This document shows positions 31,814 to 40,364 of a stretch of DNA of 52,142 nt, piece after piece (the stretch's first letter is position 1; each line of letters opens with the position of its first letter). A model generated the notes under the pieces. It did no database searches and had not been told where the DNA came from. It saw nothing but the letters and a program-made list of their open reading frames with translations. Position numbers and translations under genes: made by a program. Location: NCBI GenBank assembly GCA_019635715.1, contig JAHBYY010000027.1, positions 1 through 52,142 on the forward strand, in the 5' to 3' direction. The DNA comes from Rhizobiaceae bacterium. GTDB taxonomy: Bacteria; Pseudomonadota; Alphaproteobacteria; Rhizobiales; Rhizobiaceae.

Positions 31814-32845
31814 CTACCAGGTCGTCGGCTTCGGGTTGCGCTCGTCGAAATCCATCTGATGCCAGTAGGGATAGGCGGGGCTCTTGTTGCTGGCCTTGTC
31901 GAGCCGCGCGATCTGGTCGGCGCTGAGCGACCAGCCGACCGCGCCGAGGTTCTGGCGCAACTGTTCCTCGTTGCGTGCGCCGACGACCAGATTGCAGACC
32001 GTCGGGCGGCTGAGCAGCCAGTTCAGCGCCACCTGCGGCACCGTCTTGCCCGTCTCCTCCGCGACGATGTCGAGCGCGTCGACGACGTCGTAGACATAGT
32101 CGTCGGAGACCGGCGGGCCGCCGACCGCGCCGCCCGTGGCGATGCGTCCGCTGGTCGCCTGCTGGCCGCGGCGCAGCTTGCCGGTCAGGCGGCCCCAGCC
32201 GAGCGGGCTCCAGACCATCAGCCCGACGCCCTGGTCGAGCCCGAGCGGCATCAGTTCCCACTCATAGTCGCGTCCGATCAGCGAATAGTAGCCCTGGTAG
32301 GCGACATGGCGTGCCAGGCCGTGCTTCTCGGAGGTGGCCAGCGCCTTCATCAGATGCCAGCCGGAGAAATTGGAGGCGCCGAAATAACCGATCTTGCCGG
32401 CGGTGATCAGGTCGTCGAGCGCCCGCAAGGTCTCTTCCAGCGGCGTCGACGCATCGAAGCCGTGCATGAAATAGACGTCGATGTAATCTGTGCCGAGCCG
32501 CTTCAGGCTGGCCTCGCAGGCGCGCACCAGATGGTGGCGCGACGAGCCGACGTCGTTCGGACCCTCGCCGTTGCGGAAGGTCGCCTTGGTCGAGATCAGC
32601 GCCTTGTCGCGGCGGCCCTTCAGCGCCTGCCCGAGAATCTCTTCCGAGACGCCGTTCGAGTAGACGTCGGCGGTGTCGAAGAAGTTCATGCCCGCTTCGA
32701 GGCAGACGTCGACCAGCCGCGACGCTTCCGCCACGTCGGTCTGGCCCCAGCGCTTGAAGAATTCGTTGGCGCCGCCGAAGGTGCCGGTGCCGAGCGAAAG
32801 GACCGGCACCCTGAAGCCGGACCGTCCGAGATGCCGCGTTTCCAT
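31814..32845 (-). CDS. Aldo/keto reductase
   Basis: A 343-residue NAD(P)H-dependent TIM-barrel reductase. The catalytic tetrad is visible: D57 (NFFDTAD), Y62 (DVYSNG), K87 (STKATF) and H128 (YFMHGFD). The C-terminal cofactor site is VVGARNEEQL. It belongs to the YajO/YhdN-like group that reduces small carbonyl compounds and sugars; no specific substrate. The ATG at 32845 has AAGGAGA 7 bases upstream; the longer start adds 13 residues. It lies downstream, same strand, of the DHFR/SDR/dimethylformamidase-like genes with a 150-base gap, so it may or may not be in the same unit. Confidence 0.92.
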   Translation of the reverse strand: METRHLGRSGFRVPVLSLGTGTFGGANEFFKRWGQTDVAEASRLVDVCLEAGMNFFDTADVYSNGVSEEILGQALKGRRDKALISTKATFRNGEGPNDVGSSRHHLVRACEASLKRLGTDYIDVYFMHGFDASTPLEETLRALDDLITAGKIGYFGASNFSGWHLMKALATSEKHGLARHVAYQGYYSLIGRDYEWELMPLGLDQGVGLMVWSPLGWGRLTGKLRRGQQATSGRIATGGAVGGPPVSDDYVYDVVDALDIVAEETGKTVPQVALNWLLSRPTVCNLVVGARNEEQLRQNLGAVGWSLSADQIARLDKASNKSPAYPYWHQMDFDERNPKPTTW

Positions 32846-32995
32846 GTCGTTCTCCTTGTCGTGGCCAGCCCGGGCGTTCGCCACATGGGAGCCGATGATC
32901 CTGCGAGGGGTGGTGACCGAGGGAAAAGTCGCGCGAAGCTAATCCCGCCGGCACATAAAGCAAGGGCCGAAATATTCGAAATGGCAGCAGCGCCG

Positions 32996-33526
32996 TCAGG
33001 CGGGAACGTAGGTCAGCCGGATCACATCCTCGTCGATCCGATCATGGCCGAGGAGGCGCAGCCTCGGTCGGGGACCGGCGAAGTACGGCCTGCCGCGTCC
33101 CAGCACGACGGGATGCAGGTAGATCCTGTACTCGTCGATCAATCCGAGTTCGGTCAGGCTGTGCGCAAGGCTTGGGCCCGCCACTTCGATCTCGCCGTCA
33201 CGTTCCGATTTCAGGCGCCGCACCGAATCCGCAAGATCGCCGCCGATGAGCCGGGCATTGGGGCCGAGCGATGGCGACGACCGCGACACGACCCATTTCG
33301 TCTGCCTGCGCCATGCCGCCGCGAAGGCCCGCCTGTCCTCGTTCCACGCGGGATCATCGTCGTCCCAGTAGCGCATCAGCTCATAGACCCGCCGGCCATA
33401 GAGGCTGCCGGTCTGCGCGCGGGCCTCGTCGACGAAGTGGCGGAACAGCGTTTGGCTGGGCCCGAACTCGGTGTGGTCGACATAGCCGTCGAGCGACTGG
33501 TTCATTCCGAAGACGAGCCTTGCCAT
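32996..33526 (-). CDS. Dihydrofolate-reductase-fold (RibD C-terminal type) protein
   Basis: A 176-residue protein of the RibD_C/DHFR-like family that includes many small NADPH-dependent reductases of unknown substrate. Typical blocks are MARLVFGMNQSLDGYVDH at the start, SLYGRRVYELMRYW, and a C-terminal EVAGPSLAHSLTELGLIDEY with YLHPVVLGRGRPYF. The ATG at 33526 has GAGG a few bases upstream. It ends a run with the SDR gene upstream by 31 bases. It is not the housekeeping folate enzyme. Confidence 0.87.
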   Translation of the reverse strand: MARLVFGMNQSLDGYVDHTEFGPSQTLFRHFVDEARAQTGSLYGRRVYELMRYWDDDDPAWNEDRRAFAAAWRRQTKWVVSRSSPSLGPNARLIGGDLADSVRRLKSERDGEIEVAGPSLAHSLTELGLIDEYRIYLHPVVLGRGRPYFAGPRPRLRLLGHDRIDEDVIRLTYVPA

Positions 33527-33557
33527 TTCCTCGCTCCCACCGCCCGCGAACGCCGCC

Positions 33558-34343
33558 CTATCCCTGCGCGGCGGCGAGCGCCGCGATCGCCCGCGCCTTC
33601 TCGCGCGAATGCCGGTCGTCCGTCGGCAGCAGCACGATCTCCGTCATGCAGGCGCGGGCGGGAAGCCCGATGGCGAACAACACCGCTTCGGCGATATCCT
33701 CGGGCTGCAGCATCAACAACCGCTCTGCCGCCGTCGGCGGCTGCGGCCTGGTGTTGAGGATCGGCGTCTCGACCTCGCCCGGCGAGATGCAGATGCTGCG
33801 GATGCCGTTGATGCCCTCCTCGGCGTTGAGGCTGGCGCTCATGGCGACCACGCCATGCTTGGACGCCGAATAGCTCGGGCCGCTGACCGTCTGCAGCGAC
33901 ACGCCGGCCTGCGAGGCGACGTGGACGATGGAGCCCCCGCCGGCGGCGCGCATGGCCGGCAGCACGGCCAGCGTGCAGTAGAACATCGCCTTGAGGTCGA
34001 GATCGATCACGTCCGACGCTCCCTGCATGGCAAGATTGGCCCAGTGGCGGCGCGTGACGTTGCCGCCGGCGCTGTTGACCAGCACCAGCGGGTCGCCGAG
34101 CCCCGCCACCACGGCCGCATGGGCGGCGGCCACCGCATCCGCATCCGTCACGTCGGCCGAAACGATCAGCGGCGGCGAACCGCCGGCATCGGCGATGGCC
34201 GCCGCCGTCTCATCGAGCAGCGCCCGACGCCGCCCGGTCAACGCGACGCGCGCGCCGGCGTCGGCCAGCGCCACGGCGCAGGCGCGGCCGATGCCGCTGC
34301 CTGCCCCGGTGACCCAGGCGACGGTTCCAGCCTTCAGGCCCAT
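33558..34343 (-). CDS. SDR family oxidoreductase
   Basis: A 261-residue short-chain dehydrogenase: TGAGSGIG at 12-19, NSAG at 90-93, S144, Y158 and K162 catalytic residues (ASKHG after YSAS). It resembles 3-oxoacyl-ACP-reductase-like catabolic SDRs with unknown substrate. Its start is 19 bases downstream of the dimethylformamidase-like gene stop, so they are almost certainly one operon. The C-terminal tail (MTEIVLLPTDDRHSREKARA) is not the usual GG-ending, which sets it in the YdfG-like branch. Confidence 0.9.
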   Translation of the reverse strand: MGLKAGTVAWVTGAGSGIGRACAVALADAGARVALTGRRRALLDETAAAIADAGGSPPLIVSADVTDADAVAAAHAAVVAGLGDPLVLVNSAGGNVTRRHWANLAMQGASDVIDLDLKAMFYCTLAVLPAMRAAGGGSIVHVASQAGVSLQTVSGPSYSASKHGVVAMSASLNAEEGINGIRSICISPGEVETPILNTRPQPPTAAERLLMLQPEDIAEAVLFAIGLPARACMTEIVLLPTDDRHSREKARAIAALAAAQG

Positions 34344-34362
34344 TGCAAACTCCTCCCCAACC

Positions 34363-35994
34363 CTACCCGCCGAGAAACCGCTCCAGCACGTTGAGCGTCA
34401 CCTTCTCGACCATCGCGTCGCGGCGCAGCAGGCCGGCCACCCATTCGCAGGAGCCGGCATGGAAGACCTCGCCGGCGCCCTTCCGGAAGCTGACGATCAT
34501 GCCGTTGCCGCGCTTGACCTTGTCGATGGTCTCGGGCGTCGCCTCGCCATACAGCGTCTGCGCGGTGAAGACCGCGTCCTCGTCGTTGAGCCAACCGGGC
34601 GGCAGGTCGGCGCTTTCTTCCACCAGCGACGCCATGCCGAGCGCCAGGATCTCGACGCCGTCGGGCGGCGAGCCGATGCCGGTCGGCTCGGGCAGGCCGC
34701 CGCGCACGATGCAGTCGAGCCCGTCGACCTCGTAGCCGTAGATGTGGCTCTCGGCGCCGAGCACGTCGCCGTAATAGAGCCCGGTGCCGGCGAAGGCCCA
34801 GTGTCCGGGGCGGTAGATCGGGAAGCCGCGCACGCCGCGCGGCATGCAGCCGCCCCAGCCGGTGTAGACGCCGGCGGTGGCGTTGAGCCCGAAGGTCAGC
34901 GCGCCGGGGCGCCCGACCTCCGGCGCTTCCCAGGCATTGGTGGTGCGGCTGGTGTCGGCGCCGCGGTAGACCGGGTCCTCGGCGCGGGCGCGATACTTGT
35001 AGCAGACCTGGGTGCGGCCGTCGTTCTCCAGCCGGGTCTGCCAGAGGAAATTGCCGGCGAAGCGGGCGGCGCGCCCTCCCCTCTCGACGAAGGCGTCGAC
35101 GGCGTCGCGCATCTCCCAGGTCCAGTACTCGTCGTGGCCGACGAACACGGCGCAGTCATAGTCCAGCAACATCTCCGGCGCGAAATGAAGTTCGTGCTGG
35201 CTGGCGAGATCGACGGCAAGGCCCTGCGCCTCGGCCCATTTGAAGAAGATGCCGTCATAGCTCGCCCAGCCGGCGGAGGCGTATTTCTTGGAGTGGCCAG
35301 TGGCATAGGCCCATTCCATATGCGGATAGCGCGGCTCGGTCATCGGCGGCAGGTCGACTTCGACCGGCACGCGCGGCGCTTCCGGCGGCAGGAGGACGAA
35401 GCCGCGGCACCAGGGACGCTGGGTGCTGGCATGGGTGGCGAACTGGTTCCTGTCCGGCCCGGTGATGCCCTGATAGTGGTTGGAGCCGCCCCAGGTGTTG
35501 TAGGCCGTCCACGAGCCGGTGGCGGCGACCTGCAGGATCCGGCCCGGCTTGCGGCCCGGCGCAGGGCAGACGATGACGAGGTGGTGGCAGCGGATCGGCC
35601 GCCGGTCGTGTCCTTCCGCCGTCAGGGTCAGGCGATAGGCGCCCGAGGCCCAGTCGTCGGGGATGTCGAAGGCAAAGGTCTCCCGCCAGCCGCAGCCCTC
35701 GACCGAGCACTGGTCCGGCGTCTCCTGCCAGCCGCAGGCGATGCCGCGCCGCTCCAGCACCTCGACGAAGTCCGCTCCGTCACGCGCGATCTCGAGATCG
35801 AAGGCCGAAGAGGTCGACGAAACGTAGAGGACGACGCGTTCGCCCGGCCGATAGGAGAAGCGGTCGGAATAGCACCAGATCTCGCCGCGCTCGCCATCCA
35901 TGCCCGGATGTTCGTAGTAATGGCCATAGACCGCCTCGCGGCGCTCCTCCGCGGTCAGGCCGAAATCGGGGTAGGTCTTTGGCAAGGCGGGCAT
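34363..35994 (-). CDS. N,N-dimethylformamidase large-subunit-like protein
   Basis: A 543-residue protein matching the C-terminal domain of the DMFase beta (large) subunit. It contains the CG-like jelly-roll start (RFSYRPGERVVLYVSSTSSA), then YNTWGGSNHYQGITG, GHDEYWTWEMRDAV and RFAGNFLWQTRLENDG, the typical family blocks of this iron-dependent amidohydrolase-like domain. In Paracoccus the iron is held by two tyrosines and a glutamate; YNTWGGSNHY and HDEYW offer candidates. The true large subunit is about 760 residues and needs a small subunit; here it stands alone and shorter, so formamide hydrolysis is not certain. It heads a minus-strand operon with an SDR and a DHFR-like gene. Confidence 0.82.
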   Translation of the reverse strand: MPALPKTYPDFGLTAEERREAVYGHYYEHPGMDGERGEIWCYSDRFSYRPGERVVLYVSSTSSAFDLEIARDGADFVEVLERRGIACGWQETPDQCSVEGCGWRETFAFDIPDDWASGAYRLTLTAEGHDRRPIRCHHLVIVCPAPGRKPGRILQVAATGSWTAYNTWGGSNHYQGITGPDRNQFATHASTQRPWCRGFVLLPPEAPRVPVEVDLPPMTEPRYPHMEWAYATGHSKKYASAGWASYDGIFFKWAEAQGLAVDLASQHELHFAPEMLLDYDCAVFVGHDEYWTWEMRDAVDAFVERGGRAARFAGNFLWQTRLENDGRTQVCYKYRARAEDPVYRGADTSRTTNAWEAPEVGRPGALTFGLNATAGVYTGWGGCMPRGVRGFPIYRPGHWAFAGTGLYYGDVLGAESHIYGYEVDGLDCIVRGGLPEPTGIGSPPDGVEILALGMASLVEESADLPPGWLNDEDAVFTAQTLYGEATPETIDKVKRGNGMIVSFRKGAGEVFHAGSCEWVAGLLRRDAMVEKVTLNVLERFLGG

Positions 35995-36073
35995 GTCTGG
36001 CGTCTTTCCGGCCGGAGGGGCGACGTCGTCTCGACGAACGCCATCCGAGAAAAGACCGTCCGGTCCCGGACGG

Positions 36074-36472
36074 TCAAGGCACCTTGCTCATGTCCATATA
36101 GGCATATTCCCAGACATGGCCGTCGAGATCCTGGAAGCTGCAGCCATACATGAAGCCGAGATCCATGACCGGTTTCCAGGGCTTGCCGCCGGCGGCGAGC
36201 GCCTTCGCCAGGATCTCGTCGACCTCGGCGCGACTGTCGGCCGACAGGGCGGTCAGCACCTCGGTCGCCTTGTGGGCGTCGCTGATCGCGCCGGTCACGA
36301 AATCCTTGAAGCGCTCCTCGACCAGCAGCATCACGAAGATGTTCTGGTCGATGACGACGCAGGCGGTCCGCTCGTCGGAGAACTGCTCGTTGAAACCATA
36401 ACCCAGCGCCGCGAAGAAGCGGCGCGAGGCCTGGATATCCTTCACCGGCAGATTGACGAAGATCATGCGCAT
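36074..36472 (-). CDS. VOC family protein (glyoxalase/bleomycin-resistance fold)
   Basis: A 132-residue single VOC unit of the lactoylglutathione-lyase-like group: begins MRMIFVNLPVKDIQASRRFF, with VIDQNIFVMLLVEERF in the middle and the conserved ending DLDGHVWEYAYMDMS. ATG at 36472 with AGGAGG about 8 bases upstream; the first hydrophobic strand starts immediately. Substrate unknown. Upstream of the DMFase-like gene on the same strand with a 79-base gap. Confidence 0.87.
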   Translation of the reverse strand: MRMIFVNLPVKDIQASRRFFAALGYGFNEQFSDERTACVVIDQNIFVMLLVEERFKDFVTGAISDAHKATEVLTALSADSRAEVDEILAKALAAGGKPWKPVMDLGFMYGCSFQDLDGHVWEYAYMDMSKVP

Positions 36473-36597
36473 CGGTTTTCCTCCTGTCGTGCGGCGATCG
36501 TGACATTCGCCCCAAGGACGCGCCAGTGTCGTGCGATCCGACAGGCGAGCCGGAAAAAGGATGTCCGGCCCCGCGGCAGATCGCAGGTCCGTACCGT

Positions 36598-36653
36598 CGG
36601 CGCCACCCCTCATCGCCCTGCCGGGCACTTCTCCCCGTCATGACGGGGAGAAG
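36598..36653. repeat. Intergenic hairpin repeat with a 26-base perfect palindrome
   Basis: Arm CTTCTCCCCGTCA (36628-36640) is followed at once by TGACGGGGAGAAG (36641-36653). CCCTGCCGGGCA precedes it as at 31470-31481, so these are copies of one element. Confidence 0.75.
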
Positions 36654-36720
36654 GCCGCCGGCCGCTAGGAAGGCGTCAGGAATGCGAAGTCGACGATTGG
36701 CGAAACCGTCACGACAGCGC

Positions 36721-36780
36721 CGCTCTCCCCGTTTTTACGGCAGGGCTATCGCATATGAGGCTAACCCCCACCCCTGCCCG
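36721..36780. repeat. Intergenic repeat copy ending in a C-rich tract
   Basis: GGCAGGGCTATCGCATATG (36739-36757) matches the 29535-29555 unit with one change, followed by AGGCTAACCCCCACCCCTGC as next to other copies in the window. Confidence 0.68.
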
Positions 36781-36792
36781 AAGCCAGCGATC

Positions 36793-37638
36793 TCACACGT
36801 CGGCGACGAAGGTCTGCTTCTGGGTGCCGAGCCCCTCGATGCCGAGCTCGACCACATCGCCGGCCTTGAGGTAGCGCGGCGGCTTCATGCCCATGCCGAC
36901 GCCCGGAGGCGTGCCGGTCGAGATGATGTCGCCCGGATGCAGGCTCATGAACTGGCTGAGGTAGGAAACGAGGAAGGCGACGCCGTAGACCATCGTCCTG
37001 GTCGAACCGTTCTGCATCGTCTCGCCGTTGACCCTGAGCCACATGGAGAGGTTCTGCGGATCGGCGACCTCGTCCCTGGTGACCAGCCACGGCCCGATCG
37101 GTCCGAACGTGTCGCAGCTCTTGCCCTTGGTCCACTGGCCGGCGCGCTCGGTCTGGAAAGCGCGCTCGGACACGTCGTGCGAGACGCAGTAGCCGGCGAC
37201 GTAGTCAAGAGCGTCCGCCTCGGAGACGTATTTCGCGGTCTTGCCGATAACCACGCCGAGTTCGACTTCCCAGTCGGTCTTCTGCGAGCCGCGCGGGATG
37301 AGCACGTCGTCGTCCGGTCCGGCGATGGCCGAAGACGCCTTCATGAAGATCACCGGCTCCGGCGGGACGGCAAGGCCGGATTCGGCGGCGTGATCGGCAT
37401 AGTTCAGGCCGATGCAGATGAACTTGCCGGTGCCGGAGACGCAAGGCCCGATGCGCGGGTTGCCCGATACGGCGGGCAGGCTCTCGATGTCGAGGCCGGC
37501 CAGCGAGGCCAGCGAAGCCGGATCGAGCTCGGCGCCCGACAAATCCATGACATGGGCGGACAGGTCGCGGATGACGCCGGAGGCGTCGACGAGACCCGGC
37601 TTCTCCCGGCCCGGTTCTCCGTAGCGGATCAGTTTCAT
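36793..37638 (-). CDS. Fumarylacetoacetate hydrolase family protein, probable 2,4-diketo-3-deoxy sugar-acid hydrolase
   Basis: A 281-residue FAH-superfamily enzyme. The metal ligands appear as E124 and E126 (DWEVELGVV) and D155 (SHDVSERAFQ), with the HPGDIISTGTPPGVGMG C-terminal block. Family members hydrolyse C-C bonds of diketo acids. The gene follows an SDR by 18 bases and lies by an IclR regulator and a lactonase, the set used in the non-phosphorylating L-fucose route where the FAH protein cleaves 2,4-diketo-3-deoxy-L-fuconate to pyruvate and lactate. Annotation as ureidoglycolate lyase is a frequent mistake for this group. Confidence 0.87.
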   Translation of the reverse strand: MKLIRYGEPGREKPGLVDASGVIRDLSAHVMDLSGAELDPASLASLAGLDIESLPAVSGNPRIGPCVSGTGKFICIGLNYADHAAESGLAVPPEPVIFMKASSAIAGPDDDVLIPRGSQKTDWEVELGVVIGKTAKYVSEADALDYVAGYCVSHDVSERAFQTERAGQWTKGKSCDTFGPIGPWLVTRDEVADPQNLSMWLRVNGETMQNGSTRTMVYGVAFLVSYLSQFMSLHPGDIISTGTPPGVGMGMKPPRYLKAGDVVELGIEGLGTQKQTFVADV

Positions 37639-37656
37639 GACAATCTCCCTAGATGC

Positions 37657-38391
37657 TTACATCGTCCAGCCGCCGTCGATGACATAGGCCTGGCCGGATG
37701 TGTAGGTGGCTCCGGCCAGATAGACGGCCAGATCGGCGATTTCTTCCGGCGTGCCGAGGCGGCCCATCGGCTGGCGGGCCGTGAAGGCGGCGCGGGCCGC
37801 GTCGTAGTCGCCGGTGGCGCGCAGGCGGTCCTGCAGCGAAGGGCTCTCGACGGTGCCGGGACAGATGCAGTTGCAGCGGATGCCTTTGGATACATAATCT
37901 GCCGCGACCGCCTTGGTGAGGCCGATCACGGCCGCCTTGGTGACCCCGTAGGCGAAGCGGTTCGGCACCGCCTTGATGCTGCCGGCAACCGACGCCATGT
38001 TGACGATGGCGCCGCCGCCGCGCTCCAACATGCCGGGCAACACGGCGCGGATGGTGCGGATCATCGCCTTGACGTTCAGATCGAAGGCGAATTCCAGATC
38101 GGAATCCTTCATCTCCAGGATGGAGCCGGCATGCACGAAGCCGGCGCAGTTGAACAGGACGTCGACCGGCCCGATCTCGGCGACGGCCTGGCCGACGGCC
38201 GTGTCGCTCAGCACGTCGAGGCGGCGCGTCACGATGCCGGCCGTGCCCTCGAGCCCGGCCAATGCGGTCGCGTTGATGTCGGTCGCGTGCACCGTGGCCC
38301 CCGCCGCGGCGAAGGCCAGCGCGCTGGCGCGGCCGATGCCCTGTGCCGCCGCGGTGATCAGGACGGACTTGCCCTCTAGTCTCACGGACAT
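37657..38391 (-). CDS. SDR oxidoreductase, probable 2-keto-3-deoxy-L-fuconate (or rhamnonate) dehydrogenase
   Basis: A 244-residue SDR with TAAAQGIG at 13-20, NAD-specific D38 after the second strand (HATDIN), S134, Y148 and K152. The pattern VLFNCAGFVHAGSILEM, VKAMIRTIRAVLPGML and CICPGTVESPSLQDRL is that of 2-keto-3-deoxy-L-fuconate 4-dehydrogenases and the related human BDH2. It would make the diketo acid cut by the downstream FAH enzyme. Start at 38391; ribosome site weak (GGAAAG). It is divergent from the IclR regulator, sharing the control region with a dyad at 38606-38620. Confidence 0.87.
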   Translation of the reverse strand: MSVRLEGKSVLITAAAQGIGRASALAFAAAGATVHATDINATALAGLEGTAGIVTRRLDVLSDTAVGQAVAEIGPVDVLFNCAGFVHAGSILEMKDSDLEFAFDLNVKAMIRTIRAVLPGMLERGGGAIVNMASVAGSIKAVPNRFAYGVTKAAVIGLTKAVAADYVSKGIRCNCICPGTVESPSLQDRLRATGDYDAARAAFTARQPMGRLGTPEEIADLAVYLAGATYTSGQAYVIDGGWTM

Positions 38392-38605
38392 CGCTTTCCC
38401 CTTCCCCAGACCTGGTCAGGCGCCGCTGCTCCCGGCGGTCGGCGACAAAGCGCGTCCCGGCGGCGCCATTGCCGGCCGATGCAGTCCCGGCTGCCTGCCG
38501 ACCTCGATTTCCTCGCGCCGCCGCCTCATGCCAATGCCGGCATTCCCGCAGGGCGGCTTCGCATTGCCCCTTTACAGGCGAACCGATCATTTACAAAGAC
38601 GAGTT

Positions 38606-38620
38606 TTGACCGCTGGTCAA
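38606..38620. promoter_or_regulatory. Dyad operator next to the IclR gene
   Basis: TTGACC (38606-38611) GCT GGTCAA (38615-38620) is a perfect 6-bp dyad in the divergent region 38392-38683, and TTTACA appears twice just upstream (about 38571 and 38591). It is probably bound by the IclR regulator. TTGACC may also be the -35 box of its promoter. Confidence 0.55.
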
Positions 38621-38683
38621 CATGACATTGCCGTCGCAAACTGCCAGATGGGTGCAGCCGGGCAGCAAGATCGGGAGCAGGCC

Positions 38684-39487
38684 TTGGAGGAGGATGAATC
38701 GGATCGCTACCGGGCGCCGGCGCTCGACAAGGGGCTCGACATCCTCGAACTTCTGGCCGGCGTCGACGCCGGCCTGACCCAGGCGGAAATCGCCAAGAAG
38801 CTCGGCCGCAGTCCCAACGAGTTCTACCGCATGCTCGACCGGCTGGTGAAGCGCGGCTACGTCACCAAACCGGAGGGCGACCGCTATTCGCTGACGCTCA
38901 AGCTGTTCGGCCTCGCCCAGTTGCATGCACCGGTGCGGCGGCTCGTCTCCTACGCCACGCCGCTGATGCGCGAACTGGCCGAGACCAGCCGGCAGGCGAA
39001 CCAGCTCGCCGTCTTCGACCGCGGCGCGGTGGTGGTCATCGCACAGCAGGAGGCCCCCGGCTACTGGGGCATCTCGATCCGCGTCGGCTCGAACATCAGC
39101 CTGTTCGACACGGGCTCCGGCCATGTCCTGCTCGCCTTCCGCCCGCAGGAGGAGCGTCGGATGATGATCGCCGAGGCCGCCCGCAGCGCCGAGCAGACCG
39201 AGCCGCCGGCCGAGTTCTTCCACCGGCTCGACCAGATCCGCGACCGGGGCTACGAGATCATGGCAAGCCTGCAGACGGCCGGCGTCCACAATCTCTCCGC
39301 GCCGGTGCTCGGACCCGACGGGCGGGCGATCGCAGCGCTGACGGTTCCCTATATCGGGCTGGTGAACCAGACATCGGCGCCCGACAAGCAGCAGACGATC
39401 GACCTGCTGCTGTCGGCCACCGAAACCCTTTCGCGGCTGGCGGGCTCCGACGTGCGTCCCGTGCCGCGCGGCGGCAAACCCGCCTGA
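38684..39487 (+). CDS. IclR family transcriptional regulator
   Basis: A 267-residue regulator with N-terminal winged HTH (ALDKGLDILELLAGVDAGLT through EFYRMLDRLVKRGYV, about 10-65) and a C-terminal GAF-like effector domain ending LTVPYIGLVNQ with ATETLSRLAG. I prefer the TTG at 38684, which has GGGAG 6 bases upstream and codes MEEDESDRYRAP; an ATG at 38648 in the same frame has no ribosome site. It controls, by position, the SDR-FAH genes on one side and the lactonase gene on the other, likely released by a sugar acid. Confidence 0.9.
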   Translation: MEEDESDRYRAPALDKGLDILELLAGVDAGLTQAEIAKKLGRSPNEFYRMLDRLVKRGYVTKPEGDRYSLTLKLFGLAQLHAPVRRLVSYATPLMRELAETSRQANQLAVFDRGAVVVIAQQEAPGYWGISIRVGSNISLFDTGSGHVLLAFRPQEERRMMIAEAARSAEQTEPPAEFFHRLDQIRDRGYEIMASLQTAGVHNLSAPVLGPDGRAIAALTVPYIGLVNQTSAPDKQQTIDLLLSATETLSRLAGSDVRPVPRGGKPA

Positions 39488-39524
39488 CCGATCCCTTCCA
39501 CCCATCCCGAGCGAGGAAAAGACA

Positions 39525-40364
39525 ATGATCATCGACACGCATCTGCACGTCGTGGACCAGGCCGCGCTGCGCTATCCCTGGCTTGCGGGCGCGCCGGCGC
39601 TCAACCGCGACTTCTCCTACGACGATTATGCGCTCGAAGCGCGCCGCTGCGGCATCACCGACGTTCTGTTCATGGAGGTCGATGTCCATCCCGACGATAT
39701 CGAGACCGAGATTTCCTATGTGAAGGGCAAGGCGGCCGAACCCGGCAATCTGATCCGTGGCATGTTCGCCGCCTGCCGGCCGGAGGAGGACGGCTTCGCG
39801 GCGCTGCTGGAGCGCTATCGATCCGACGGCTTCGTCAAGGGTTTCCGGCGCATCCTTCACACGATCCCGGGCGATCCGTCGGCGACGACGACCTTCAGGG
39901 AGAACGTCAAGCGCCTGTCCGGCACCGGCCTGACCTTCGATCTGTGCGTCTTTCCGCACCAGCACGAGCGGGCGATCGAACTGATCGACTATGCCCCTGA
40001 CGTCCAGTTCGTGCTCGACCATTGCGGGCTGCCGGACATCAAGGCCGGCAATCAGCATCCCTGGAAGGATACGATGGCGGCGATCGCGCGCCGCCCGAAC
40101 GTGATCGGCAAGGTGTCGGGGATCCTGCCCTACACAGATGTCGATAGCTGGACCGCCGAGACGCTGCGTCCGTGGATCGAGCACACGATCGGCGTGTTCG
40201 GCTGGGACCGCGTGGTGTGGGCGAGCGACTGGCCGGTCTGCACGCTGGGCGGCAGCCTGTCGACCTGGGTCGCGGCGACGCAGGCGCTGGTCGCCGGGGC
40301 TTCGGCCGCGGAGAAGACCGCGCTGTTTTCCGGGAATGCGCGGCGCATCTGGAAGCTCGGCTGA
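39525..40364 (+). CDS. Amidohydrolase (COG3618 type), probable L-fuconolactonase or L-rhamnonolactonase
   Basis: A 279-residue metal-dependent TIM-barrel hydrolase of the amidohydrolase-2 group. The N-terminal metal motif is H6-L-H8 (IIDTHLHVVD), a second histidine lies in FVLDHCGLPDI, and the terminal aspartate is in WASDWPVCTLGGS. Members linked with FAH and SDR genes hydrolyse L-fucono- or L-rhamnono-lactones. It starts 37 bases after the IclR stop, so probably co-transcribed. L-fuconate dehydratase and the sugar dehydrogenase expected in this route are not in the window. Confidence 0.87.
   Translation: MIIDTHLHVVDQAALRYPWLAGAPALNRDFSYDDYALEARRCGITDVLFMEVDVHPDDIETEISYVKGKAAEPGNLIRGMFAACRPEEDGFAALLERYRSDGFVKGFRRILHTIPGDPSATTTFRENVKRLSGTGLTFDLCVFPHQHERAIELIDYAPDVQFVLDHCGLPDIKAGNQHPWKDTMAAIARRPNVIGKVSGILPYTDVDSWTAETLRPWIEHTIGVFGWDRVVWASDWPVCTLGGSLSTWVAATQALVAGASAAEKTALFSGNARRIWKLG

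Larger units (their letters stand above)
36473..36792. other. 320-base gap with two repeat units
   Basis: Contains the 26-base perfect palindrome at 36628-36653 and a copy of the GGCAGGGCTATCGCATATG unit at 36739-36757. No gene is seen. Confidence 0.6.
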
